Position numbers and translations under genes: made by a program. The notes beneath the pieces are model-generated. The model worked only from the letters and a program-made list of their open reading frames with translations, made no database searches and was not told where the DNA came from. From Camellia lanceoleosa (Eukaryota > Streptophyta > Magnoliopsida > Ericales > Theaceae), in contig CM045762.1 in NCBI GenBank assembly GCA_025200525.1, positions 189,187,154-189,251,153 on the forward strand: a stretch of DNA of 64,000 nt. Reading direction: 5' to 3'. Positions 44,601 through 56,100 of the stretch are shown in pieces (the stretch's first letter is position 1; every line of letters begins with the position of its first letter).

Positions 44601-46618
44601 TATGTTGTGCATGAGTGTTTGCATGTTAGCGTCTTGCATTTCATGCCAAGATTAGCATGTTGTTTGCATGTCATGTTGCTTTGTTTGCATTGTGTTCAAT
44701 CGAATGTTGTGTTGAACACAAGGTAGATTAGTTCATTTCATACTTGAAGTGATGAAGTGAGCCAATCTCCCTTGGTCTCCATTGCCTTTGATCTCTCATA
44801 ATAAGGAGATGGTCTAAGTGTCTTGTTTGTCATGCATTTATTGAATTTGTACATGTTGGACCCTTGGCCATCATGCATTGAGATACTTGATTAATGGTTT
44901 TGGATCCAATTATGCCTCCCCCTTGATGTTTTGAGATGATACGGAGGGGCATAGTACATACATATTCTTGGGAGACCCTCCATTTTCTCTGTCTTGTGCT
45001 CTGTTACAGTTTGGCGTCACAGCACACCAGTGGCCGACAATGCCATATTGTTGGCCGACACCCTTTCGTCTGTGGCCGGCAGTGTGCATCCTTGGCCGGC
45101 AGGGGGGTCGGCAGTAACTCCTCATGGCCGGCAGGCCACTGGTGCATTCCCCAGCATTGATTTGGTAAGGTTCAGCAGCAAGTTCTCGAAGACACCCTGC
45201 AAACAGAGCCTCTAAAGAGCAAACTGGAGAGCTTTTCAGGGCAAGAAACCAAGTGCATGCATGTTCATCTTCCAACTAGAGCCGAGACAGCATATTTTAA
45301 AGCTTTATTTGTTAGTCAGAATGGTTTTGTAAATTAATTTAATTAATTAGTTGCTAATTGATTAAGTATTATAATAATTAGTAATTGGTTTGCTAGTTAT
45401 TCGATTTGGTTGTGTAATAATTAGTCTAATTAGATTATTAGATTAGTTAAGTAGCTTAGCTTAGAATAGCTTAGCTTTCATTCGGACCCTTCGTCGAGAG
45501 GGCACAATATTGTAATAAGTGTGCGTGACGTCTTTCTCCTTTTTATTTACCAGCTTTTGATGGTTAGTTTTAGGGCATGTTTCAATTAGCATGCTTATGT
45601 TTTGCATGCGTGCATCATTCATTTGTATTGCATGCACCGGGCTCGGCGCATCATTCAAACTGCATTGTATTTCAATTCCTATTTGAATACATGTATCAAG
45701 TGTGGCATTCATATGCCATCTTAGATAGCCGAGCCTATTTTAGTTGCACTTTTGCATGCGTTGCATTAGGCATCTTGTATAGCTAGGATCATGCATGATT
45801 TCTAATTAGCTCTTTTTTTGGCTCGGAGTACACTGTAAGTGTTTATGCTTTAGCATCCTTGCATGTGTGTAAGTGACTGCCATGATAGCATGCTTGCCAT
45901 GAGGCTAACTGCTTAAGTGATTAACTACATGAATGCCTATGGGTGAAGGCTTGACTGCCTGAATTGGAACAACTCGATGATTGTGAGTTTTAAGCCCACT
46001 TGAAGTGGCAAAATCATATTTTAAGCCCACTTAAGGGTGGCAAATCCGCATCTTAACCTACATGCGAGTAGCACTTTCAAACCATTTTCGAAAAACAAAC
46101 ATGAGATGGTTTGTTCCAATTCTTGCGATTGAGTCTATATTTGTGTGCTGTGCGCATCACGTAGTAATGTTTAGTTAATAACCGAAATAAGAACACATGT
46201 GTTTTCAAAAATAACATATCATGCTTAGTAGAAGCCGATCTTTGATCGGGCGAGCAGGGGTGCTCATTTCAAGACCTTCCCCCCTCATACCTAAGTTCCC
46301 GAACCGAGGCAACTTTGGTGATGACGGACACGTGGCCTTAGGCACGAGTTAGGGTTTCCTAAATTTCCCAAAACAAAATATTTAGGTGGCGACTCTAAAA
46401 TCTGGCAAAGCAGTCCACGTTTGGCGCTTTTTGATTAAAATCGATTTTCCAAAACGATTTGCCGAATTTGGACTCTTTGGTGATTTATCAGTCTTACATT
46501 GCACTTTATGAGATTAGATTCAGAACCGTGATAGGAGTCCGAACTGTAGTAGCTAAGAACTACAATTCGCGCCCTCTGCGAAAGGGGGGTGCGCGAAGGG
46601 AGTTCGAGGCAGTCTACA
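41601..46618 (+). repeat. Element E left LTR
   Basis: Matches 53188-58177 end to end. TATA box at 42436-42442. GCCGGC/GGCCGGCA-rich clusters at about 42225-42360 and 45020-45150. A long central tract (about 43000-44700) is rich in gcatg and tttgctt words with no coding content. Near the 3' end the aggtggcgactct and gccgatctttgatcgggcgag segments are shared with D and G. All frames in it appear incidental. Confidence 0.93.
42436..42442 (+). promoter_or_regulatory. TATA box of LTR E (left)
   Basis: TATATAA in gctatataatgaaacc, about 835 bp into the LTR; conserved at 53975-53981 in the right LTR. Confidence 0.55.
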
Positions 46619-46623
46619 GTTTC

Positions 46624-46641
46624 TTGCGACTCCGCTGGGGA
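46624..46641 (+). other. Primer-binding site of element E
   Basis: TTGCGACTCCGCTGGGGA a few bases after the LTR. It complements the 3' end of plant tRNA-Arg (TCCCCAGCGGAGTCGCCA) except for one base. tRNA-Arg priming is typical of Ogre. Confidence 0.8.
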
Positions 46642-47826
46642 TTTAGAGAACTTGACTCGAACTCATGATATGTTGTTTTATCTACATTTATGTGATTCTT
46701 TGCATTGTATTTGCATTGGTGCACCTAAGTCACAGTGTTTGCGATCTGCTATTCCTGAACGGTTTGCCGAAGGCTTGCTTGGAAAAGCGTGCCATAAGGC
46801 TAACCGGTTATAGGCTTTGCACGACGGGAACACAAACCTCGATTTTGCCGAGGCACCCTTTTTGACCATTCGACCTAATGCATATCAGAAGCCATAGAGA
46901 CCATTCCAAACTAAGACAGGTTGCTTACCCGAATGTAGGTTATTTGAAATCGCATGCGTGTGTAGTGAAATCTTAGCTCCTGACAAGATAGGACAGGGAA
47001 ACCCTACCCCTCCATAGGGGTGTTTTGGTTCTCACTTGCTTGCTATGTGCTTTTAGAGTGTGTCTCTACAGGGATGTATGTATCAGTTGCAAGTTTGAGT
47101 ATCGGCCTGAGGGTATCAGTTTACAAACAGAATTTTGGGCAGAATTCAGTAGAGAGCACAGTCATTCAGCTACACTCATATCTATTCTGGTGAAATCAGG
47201 CTAAGGTGCTATCTGTTTTCTCTTTTGCTAGGTAGTCTTGGAACCATAGCTTCAGAAGGGTCTGATATCCCTCGGGTACTCTGGACCTGTGTTACTATGT
47301 GATCGGGGGATGAATCACCTGCGGATGGCATGCACTGTTTTGAGCAATTTGCGAATGCTGTTTATTTTACTTTTTGACTTGGGTATTGGGTCAGTCTTGT
47401 TGTGTTGTATTGAGTCAGTCCTTTTGTACTGAGTCAGTCCGATTTGTCTTGTTGTATCGAGTCAGTCATGTTGCGTTAGAGTTGGGTGATTTCGGGGGTG
47501 TTACCTCAGACATCACTATCTTGTTTTGTGTTTGTCTTTTACACCCTTTCTTTTGCGTCTGTTTCTACCTTTGCGCCAGTTGTGCCAGAAGATTTGAATG
47601 AAACGACAGTAACTTTTCACCTACTTTTCTGTGCCTTGAAATCATTGCATTGACCTAAGTTTTACAAAACTTTTCTAAACGCTGTGTTGAAAACAAAGAG
47701 GGAGGAATTCCTCGGGATTTGCAAAAATTTGATCAAACTGAGAGAAAGAGAGGCATGCTAAGCCCTTAATGAATGAGATCATGTTTGTTAAAATGAGTAC
47801 TAAGAAGGATCCTGGCTTGATCTAGA
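46642..47826 (+). other. Element E leader and former gag region, no ORF
   Basis: No recognisable gag. A stretch near 46990-47035 (gggaaaccctacccctccat...) and a short repeat of gagtcagtc words with ttgt spacers (about 47385-47470) are the only structures I see. The gag, protease and any Ogre ORF1 are gone or too decayed to read. Confidence 0.55.
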
Positions 47827-48027
47827 TTGGTTCTACACTGTCTTCAGCGGGAACAATTTGTCGCTTTCTTAAAAGATTTCAAAAAATGTTTTGCGTGGTC
47901 CTGTGAAGACCTGTGTGGAATCGCTCTTGAGATTGTGCAGCATAGGATCGCTCTCAGCCTCGAGACTCAACCCCTTTTGCTTTCAAACCTTGAACTTGGA
48001 TTCAAAATGTTCAAAGGTCAACCATAA
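47827..48027 (+). pseudogene. pol: Element E pol remnant: start of reverse transcriptase
   Basis: A 66-codon frame containing EQFVAFLKDFKKCFAWSCED and CGIALEIVQHRIALS. This is the pattern just upstream of RT in Tat/Ogre pol (compare F at about 60150-60020: IEFLISNIEVFAWTPYDMLGI). After about 47990 the similarity ends and no RT motif follows. It is a deletion scar. Confidence 0.65.
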
Positions 48028-48344
48028 TGTGAGGCTTGTATGGCTAAATTTGAAGCAGCCCATGAACTAGGGGCAAGAAGATCAGATATAATCAAAAGAA
48101 AGCTTGTAAAGCTGGTTGAGAAGCAGCCCTTGAACTAGGGGCAAAAAAATGTCAGATGTGCTCGAAGTGTCAAAAATTGGGACATTTCTCAAGCTAACAA
48201 AGATCGGCAAGAATGCCAAATCCCAGTATGGAGAAAAGAAGAAAGTTTTGTTGAAGGACAATTGAGTTCCTATCTACAACACTGGGGGCAATTCAGACCC
48301 GGTTGCATGGACTCTTACATCATCAGTGAACAACAACCATTCTC

Positions 48345-48402
48345 CTGGATTTAGATGGCTTCGAGATCTCAAAACTGATCAACATGGACAAAGTTACACT
48401 TT
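48345..48402 (+). pseudogene. pol: Element E pol remnant: integrase C-terminus
   Basis: LDLDGFEISKLINMDKVTLL resembles the last segment of Tat/Ogre integrase (pattern LxDLDG...P.N.D.VKKYY). It is followed by an Arg/Lys/Ala-rich trailer, as after pol in such elements. With the RT fragment 350 bp upstream it brackets a deletion of roughly the whole RT-integrase region. The match is short. Confidence 0.45.
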
Positions 48403-50786
48403 TACCCTTGAGAGGCTCACTGGGCCGAAAACCCGGAAGGGCGACCCAGGCAAAAGTTAGAGCAAGAAAAGAAAGAAAAGAAATTAGAGCAAGAAAAGAA
48501 AGAAAAGAAATAGAACAAAAAAAGGAAAATGAAGAAAATGAAAAGAAGAAAAGATGAAAAGAAAAGAAAAACAGAGCTCGCAAGATTGCAAACCTAGAAG
48601 GGCGGACTTGGCAAAAGTTAGAGCATAAAAGGAGAGGTTAATACCCGAGTGTACCTTAACTTGGAACTACGTCAGGCTTGATTCCCATCTTTAGGATACG
48701 TAGACAACTTCATTCTGAAGTCCAGCCATAAACAGTTCTAAATCGACCGTGTCCATGTAATGGTTCTAATCATCTTTGTCTTCTCTATATCCGAGAGTTC
48801 GGTTGTGATCCTCACTTTGAGGACTGGTTATAGTATGTTGTGGCGCTATTCAGACAAAGGGGCAACTTTTCGTTGCCGTGAGTTGCCATTCAAACAAGGG
48901 ACAACTTTTCGTTGCTAGATTTGGTGTCGTGCAGTGCCATTCAAACAAGGGGCAATTCTCCATTGTTTTGGATCTGAGGTTGTGCATCTTAAGAGTAAAT
49001 TCTGTGTTGGTCAAGCAGTGGCCATTTGTAAAAACAAGTTTTGAAAATTTTTAATCAAGTTGACTAATTTTCTCGAAAATTGCTCCATTTTTCCAAAATT
49101 GGACCATTTATTGGACCCAAAAAAGGAAAATTTTCAGTGCTCATAGCCTGACTTGCATGATTTCAAATCAGAAAATCGAACATGCACGTTAATCTAACTT
49201 TCATGTTGGTCAAAATTGTTTTAGTAGAAAGCAAAAAACAAAAAATGGTCAAAATGATGAACTAGGGGCACAGTTGTGTCAGGTTTCTGTCTTTTTCCCT
49301 TTGTCAATGCATTCGCCAGAAAAGGCACCGTACTTGCCGGAAATGGCACAACTGAAGCTAACAAACAAAGGACCGAAAGCTCTCTCATTCTCCGAGCAGC
49401 GAGGTATCAAGCCAAGTGCAAAGCACAAGCTGGAATGGAGCAGGATATTCCACTCCCTTATCTGGACAGGTCTAATCACATCCAAACTGAACAAGGACCT
49501 CGTTAACCGATGTTGATTGCAAAACTGCTACGCATCTTGTCGCATCACAACCCCTCTATGGGAGAAACTCACTGTTATAAGCGGAAGAAAGAGAATCTAG
49601 TTGAATACTAGAGGCAAGAGCCCACAACTTCCTGTTTATCAATCAACCACCCAGGGGAGGGATAAAAAAATAAGAGAGATTGAAGAATAAAAAGATGTGC
49701 GCTGAGAGAAAAAGTAAGGAAAGGGCTTTTTCCGAAAACAAGAGATTAAGTGCCAGAGTGATGTGAGAATCACAAATAAGAAAGGGTGGAAAACAATACT
49801 CCAAGAAACTGGCTCCTCAGGAACTGAGAGGTCTCTCGCCATTGGAACACGTCTGAGTGTCATGTCTTTTGTTTTGTTTGTCTCGATTCTTGTTTTGAGT
49901 CGTTCCGAGTGTCAATAGATATGTTCAGGTTGTTTTACCTTTGTTTTTCCTTTGTTGAGTCGTTTTGACTGTGGTCAGTTGTAGGCTCAATACCCGGTTA
50001 AGAACTCATTTCTCAATTTCAAAATAAATCATTTTGTGCTCAGAGTGCTATGCCATTCTCCACATTTGTACAAAATAGGATTTGTTCTTTCATAAAACTG
50101 CAAGGTTCAACCCAGGTCATGTGAGAACAATAAAACCAGGACCTATCTAAAGCTATATGGGTTCCGGACTGCAAAGCAAAAGAAAAGAAGGAAAATCGGA
50201 GCATCTTAGTGTGTTTCAACTTTAGTAAATTTCGAGATTGCATTCTAGATGCACCTCCTCAGGCCTTGTCAATGCTCTGAAGTATGAGTGTGCCTCTACC
50301 TCAAGCTCAAGCCTGCTTCAAGCCAGAATGGCGATCAGAAGTGCTCTCCTTGAGTATCATTCCCTGCTAGAGGCATCTTGGCTGTGTTTGCAATGAGTTC
50401 CTAGGAGACCAATTGCGACGGTGGAAACTAGAGTTCGAATGGCTGATGCCTAGAACGTAAAGGTTCGGGATTTCCGAGACTAAAGTTTGGTTTAAATACC
50501 CAAGGGTGTGTCCCCGGCTTGAAATCTGTATGGAAGCCCCATAGGTTGAGGTAGCGGGTATGCGCCTCAATTCTGGATATTGAACCAACCTAGTATGTCA
50601 CCCCGTTGGAGAATAGAAAAAATTGTGAACATGGCCAGGAAAGAAAGGTAGTAACTGCAGTTTGGAAGCACAATCAAAAAGCAGAAGATCCCCAACGGCG
50701 TAAGCCACAATATTGTATGTATGGTTCATTTGAAATTGGTACAACCAGGCGATATTGGATGTGCAGTTCATTCAGAGAAGTTCCGT
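48403..50786 (+). other. Element E 3' untranslated region, proximal part
   Basis: No gene. It has a duplicated segment (ggaagggcg...ggcaaaagttagagca at about 48435 and 48600) around an A/G-rich tract, the gaactacg...gatacgtag motif at 48663-48707, and a 60-bp repeat (about 48840-48965) built on gccattcaaacaaggg and gcaacttttcgttgc. The remainder to 50786 is unique with only short frames. Confidence 0.6.
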
Positions 50787-52815
50787 TTAAGATTGTTCAC
50801 TTAGTAAATCTATCACACTTTGTTCATTTAGTGTATCTATCACACTCTCTTCACTTAGTGTATCTATCACACTTTGTTCATTTAGTGTATCTATCACACT
50901 CTCTTCACTTAGTGTATCTATTACACTTTGTTCATTTAGTGTATCTATCACACTCTCTTCACTTAGTGTATCTATCACACTTTGTTCATTTAGTGTATCT
51001 ACTACACTCTCTTCACTTAGTGTATCCATCACACTTTGTTCATTTAGTGTATCTATCACACTCTCTTCACTTAGTGTATCTATCACACTCTCTTCACTTA
51101 GTGTATCTATCACACTTTATTCATTTAGTGTATCTATCACACTCTCTTCACTTAGTGTATCCATCACACTTTGTTCGTTTAGTATATCTATCACACTCTC
51201 TTCACTTAGTGTATCTACCACACTTTGCTCACTTAGTGTATCTACCACACTTTGCTCACTTAGTGTATCTACCACACTTTGTTCACTTAGTGTATCTATC
51301 ACACTTTGTTCATTTAGTGTATCTATCACACTCTCTTCACTTAGTGTATCTATCACACTTTGTTCATTTAGTGTATCTATCACACTCTCTTCACTTAGTG
51401 TATCTATCACAATTTGTTCATTTAGTGTATCTATCACACTCTCTTCACGTAGTGTATCAATCACACTTTGTTCATTTAGTGTATCTATCAAACTCTCTTC
51501 ACTTAGTGTATCCATTACACTCTCTTCACTTTGTGTATTTATCACACTTCGTTCACTTTGTGTATCTATCACACATGCTCACTTTGTGTATCTATCACAC
51601 ATGTTCACTTAGTGTATCTATCACACTTTGTTCACTTTTGTGTATCTATCACACATGTTCACTTAGTGTATCTATCACACTTCGTTCACTTAGTGTATCT
51701 ATCACATTTTGTTCACTTTTGTGTATCTAACACACGTGTTCACTTAGTGTATCTATCACACTTTGTTTACTTTTGTGTATCTATCACACATGTTCACTTG
51801 TGTATCTATCGCACTTTGTTCACTTTTGTGTATCTATCACACTTGTTCACTTAGTGTATCTATCACACTTTGTTCACTTTTGTGTATCTATCACACTTGT
51901 TCACTTAGTGTCTCTATCACACTTAGTTCACTTTGTGTATCTATCACACATGCTCACTTTGTGTATCTATCACACATTCGCTTTGCGTATCTATCGCACG
52001 TTCGCTTTGCGTATCTATCGCACGTTCGCTTTGTGTATCTATCACACGTTCGCTTTGTATATCTATCACACACGTTCACTTTGTGTATCTATCACACGTT
52101 CGCTTTGTGTATCTATCACACATGCTCGCTTTGTGTATCTATCATACATGCTCACTTTGTGTATCTATCACACGTTCGCTTTTTGTATCTATCACACTCT
52201 CTTCACTTTTGTGTATCTATCACACATGTTCACTTGTGTATCTATCACACTTTGTTCACTTTGTGTATCTGTCACACGTGTTCATTTAGTGTATCTATCA
52301 CACTTTGTTCACTTTGTGTATCTATCACACATTCGCTCTGTGTATCTATCACACATGCTCACTTTGTGTATCTATCACACGTTCACTTTGTATATCTATC
52401 ACTCATGCTCACTTTGTGTATCTATCACCCGTTCGCTTTGTGTATCTATCACACATGCTCATTTTGTGTGTCTATCACACATGCTCACTTTGTGTATCTA
52501 TCACACATTCACTTTGTATATCTATCACACGTTCGCTTTGTGTATCTATCACACATTGTCACTTTGTGTATCTATCACACATGTTCACTTTGTGTATCTA
52601 TCACACGTTCACTTTGTGTATCTATCACACATGCTTGCTTTGTGTATCTATCACACGTTCATTTTGTGTATCTATTACACTCTCTTCACTTTGTGTATCT
52701 ATCACACGTTCGTTTTGTGTATCTATCACACGTGCTCACTTTGTTTATCTATCACAGGTTCGCTCAGTGTATCTATCACATATGCTCACTTCATGTATCT
52801 ATCACATGTTCGCTA
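50787..52815. repeat. 2-kb minisatellite, 54-bp dimer changing to 24-29-bp units
   Basis: Dozens of copies (roughly 75) of tgtatctatcacact plus a variable tail. Up to about 51530 two 27-bp types alternate (…ctctcttcacttag and …tttgttcatttag), a 54-bp higher-order unit. After that, units with cacatgctcactttg or cacgttcgctttg tails of varying length follow. As 27 is a multiple of three, frames stay open on both strands; those repetitive frames (up to 387 codons) are not genes. Confidence 0.92.
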
Positions 52816-53000
52816 AAATTGCATAATTTTCTTACATCCTTTTTGTATGAGATGTGGTTTGATTCATGTTTACTTTCTTACGTACAAGTTTACTGTAGCA
52901 TTTCTTTGCAAAACATATGCATCTAGATGTTTTATTACAGCCCTCATTGCACGATCATAAGTTATGTTCTGCATTGTGCATATCGTTTGCATCTTGCCCC

Positions 53001-53045
53001 TGAACTACGCTGGTTTGATTCCTTGCAAAGGGATACGTAGGCAGC
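53001..53045 (+). repeat. Second copy of the gaactacg/gatacgtag motif
   Basis: tgaactacgctggtttgatt, eleven further bases and ggatacgtaggcagcc parallels 48663-48707. The two copies bracket the 4.3-kb 3' region. I recognise this motif as typical of the region before the 3' LTR in Ogre-like elements; its role is unknown. Confidence 0.6.
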
Positions 53046-53173
53046 CTGCAGGCGCAACCATTTGTTTCGACATTTTCATTTCATTTGTTCGTCCAAGTCT
53101 TCGACCTTGTCAAAAACGGGTCGTCTCTGGGCTTTGAAATTCATTTACGTCATTTCATGACTTCGAGCTCTCT

Positions 53174-53187
53174 CAAAGAGGGGCAAC
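53174..53187 (+). promoter_or_regulatory. Polypurine tract of element E
   Basis: CAAAGAGGGGCAAC directly before TGTAGACACC of the right LTR. Confidence 0.75.
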
Positions 53188-56100
53188 TGTAGACACCCCA
53201 TTTTTGACCGCCCTTAAGACTTGGGCACTACGGACAGTTTACTTAGTGGCGAAAGGTGCGCAGGGCAAAGGTTCAATTTCTTCGGCAATGAGAGAGTCAA
53301 ATCCCAACTTCATACCCCTTTTTGACCAAAACAATCTTGATTAAAAGATTTTAGACCTTCAAACCCTCTCTTTCAAAATAGTTTTTGAAAAAGTTCTTAC
53401 GATGTTCCGACGCTCGCATTTTGTTAAATGTTACGCTTTTCGATAAACCGAGTAAAGGACAAAGTGGAAATGAATGAAAGAGAGATGAAATCTCTGAAAA
53501 ATCTTTCAAAACACCTTGTTTAGGGGTTTGGAGTTGAAGAAAAGAGGAGAGGAGAGAAGCAAACTAGTTTGGGAGAAGTTCGGCATGAATCTGGGTAGGA
53601 TCAAAACTGAGTGGCTTCAACAAAACAGGCATAACTGTTTGCACACTTGGAATTGTGAAGTGAGGCTTCCACCATTGGAAATAAGACTTCCAGGGCTACA
53701 ATTTAGGCTCAAGAATGACCTAAAAATGGGATTTTTCTATCCAACCAGAGGTGGAGAATGTGAGCCATAAATGGGATTTTTGGGCCATGTGCAGGCCATG
53801 AATGGCCAATTCCGGCCCCCTTCCGTCCAAGGGAGTGTGCTGCCAGCCAACAATGGTAAGGTGCCAGCCAACAGTGGTACAGTGCCGGCCACAGATGGCA
53901 GAAAGTAGTTTGGACAGATATTTTGCTCCAGCTGTCTTTCTTGAGATATTTTTGACCAAATGCTCCATTTTTGCTATATAATGAAACCTTATATCTCATA
54001 TTCAAGGGTTAGAACATTTGGATAACAATTGAGGAAGAAGTTTGAGAGCCTCTCTCTCTTCAATATTCTTTCTAGATTTCACTCTCTCTTGGGCATTTGT
54101 GCTTGAAGGCTTGCATACAATCATCTTCAACCCATCAACCCTTAACAAGAGTTGTTGATCATTGGGCTGAGGTTGCTAGAAGGTCTTCTTGGAGCTCATT
54201 AAGGAGGTTTTGACTTGGTTTTGTGCCTCAAAGTGTGCTTCCCTCCAAGAGGTAAAACTTTCACCCTTTAAGCTTGTCTTTCACACTTGCTTCACCAACC
54301 TTTTTCCATTGTTTTGGACTATTTTGGGGCTGGTTTTGAACCATAAAAAACTCTGATTTTGAGGTTCTAAAATGGTGGTTTAAGCCTTGTTTGGTTAGGG
54401 GGTTGTCTATCCCTTTTGCTCACTGGCTTGTAAAGCCCTTTGAGCTATCTTTCAAGGCCTTTCAAAACAACTTTTCATGGCCTTTTAACCAGTGAAATCC
54501 AAAGAATTTTCAGTGGTAAAAACCCTATTTTGATGTCCCAAATAGGAGAGGGTGGTCCCCTCTCCTCTTGTCTTGCTTGCTTGTATTGTTGGCCTATCAA
54601 ATGAGCATGTGTTTCTACTTTTTTGTGGCTTTGTTCAAGCATATTTTTGTGACTTTTCAGACCTGCCATAACTTTTTTTTTGGTTGTCTTGGTCACCTCT
54701 TGCATGCTTCTTATACTTGTAGTGTAATCCTACTTGTAGCCTTGCAAAGTAGCATGTCTTTGTGCTTTGAATTTGCTTAGTTCAAGCATGTTTTTAGCCA
54801 TTATTTGCCATTTCATAACTCTGATTTGTGTTGGTTTGGTTACCTCTTGCATGCTCTTTACACTTGTAGTGCAATTTTGGTTCACTAGCCTAGCATGTTT
54901 GTTGTTTTAGTCTATTGATCTATCATGTGTATGCTCTACTCCAGCTCATTTTTGGCTTTGATTTAACATGCTTGAGGTCTGATTTAAGTGGTTTTGGTCA
55001 TGCATGTTTGGCTTTGCATAGCTATAGTGTAATTGGCTTTGCTAGCCTTACACTTTGGGAGCCCTAGCATGTCATATTTGAGCTTTTAGCATGTTATGAC
55101 TTCATTTGATATGTAATTTCAGAACTTATATCTTTGCCATACTTCCACTTAAATCACTCTTTCAATGGCTTTGAGAGTTGTGCCTTTATGCCTTGTTTAT
55201 GGGCCAATACATGAGTATGCATTTCTTGCTATTTGAGCTTCAATTCCATCATGTTGTAGCCTCTGATTTAGCATGATTAAGCTCTATCCAGAGCTGGTTT
55301 GGTTGTTTGTACATTGTATTACTTGCCTCTTGTCTAAAGTCCTTGACTAGCTTTGAGTTCTAAGGACCCTAACATGCTACACTTGAGTTGTTTGCATGCT
55401 TTGGCCTCATTTCTACCATGATTTCATTGTATGAAGTGTGGTCATACTCTCTCATGTTTCACTCTTTCAATGCTTTTGGAGAGTTATTATTTATGCCTTG
55501 ATCATGGCCTAACTTGTATGCATGCGTGCCTAAGCTTTTGGGCTATCATCTCAGCATATTTTTGGTCTTATTTTTCCATGATACAACTCTGATTTTTGTT
55601 GGTGGAGTCACCTCTTCCTTGGTTTTGGTATGTGTAGTGTAATCTCACTCTTTGGCCTTGCATGCTTAGTGTTTTGGTTTACTATCCTAGCTTGTTTTGG
55701 CTACACTTCATCGTGTTTCTAGCATTATTTTGGCCTGCCTTAGGACTATTTTGAGTGATCTTGGTCCTTCAGGGCTTGCTTGATATGGCTATGGTGCAAG
55801 TGCCTTAGCTAGTCTTAAGTTTTGAATCCTCTTTGATGCCTTATTTGTGATGTTTGGATGATTTGGCATCATTAAACACTTGATTTCAGAGTACATAGCA
55901 TTGCCATATTCTCATGCATATCACTCTTTGATTGTGTTTGAGAGTTGTGTTTAATGCCTAGCTTGCAAGCCAATCCATGAGCATGTTGTTGTAGCTTTTG
56001 GTACTTCATTTCCAGCAAGATTTTGCCACTGGTTTGGCATGCATGGGGTCTGTTTGGTGTTGGTTTAGTCCATCGAGCATTGCTTTGCATGATTCTAGTG

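Noticed and set aside
43000..44700. Repeated gcatg/tttgctt words in LTR E as coding or structured repeat
   Set aside because: Low-complexity wording without constant period or stems; nothing beyond LTR sequence can be supported.
50606..52926. Long plus- and minus-strand open frames (up to 387 codons) across the minisatellite
   Set aside because: They follow only from the 27-bp period and lack of stop words in the unit. Several frames on both strands are open at once, there is no domain, and the array is inside a retrotransposon 3' region.
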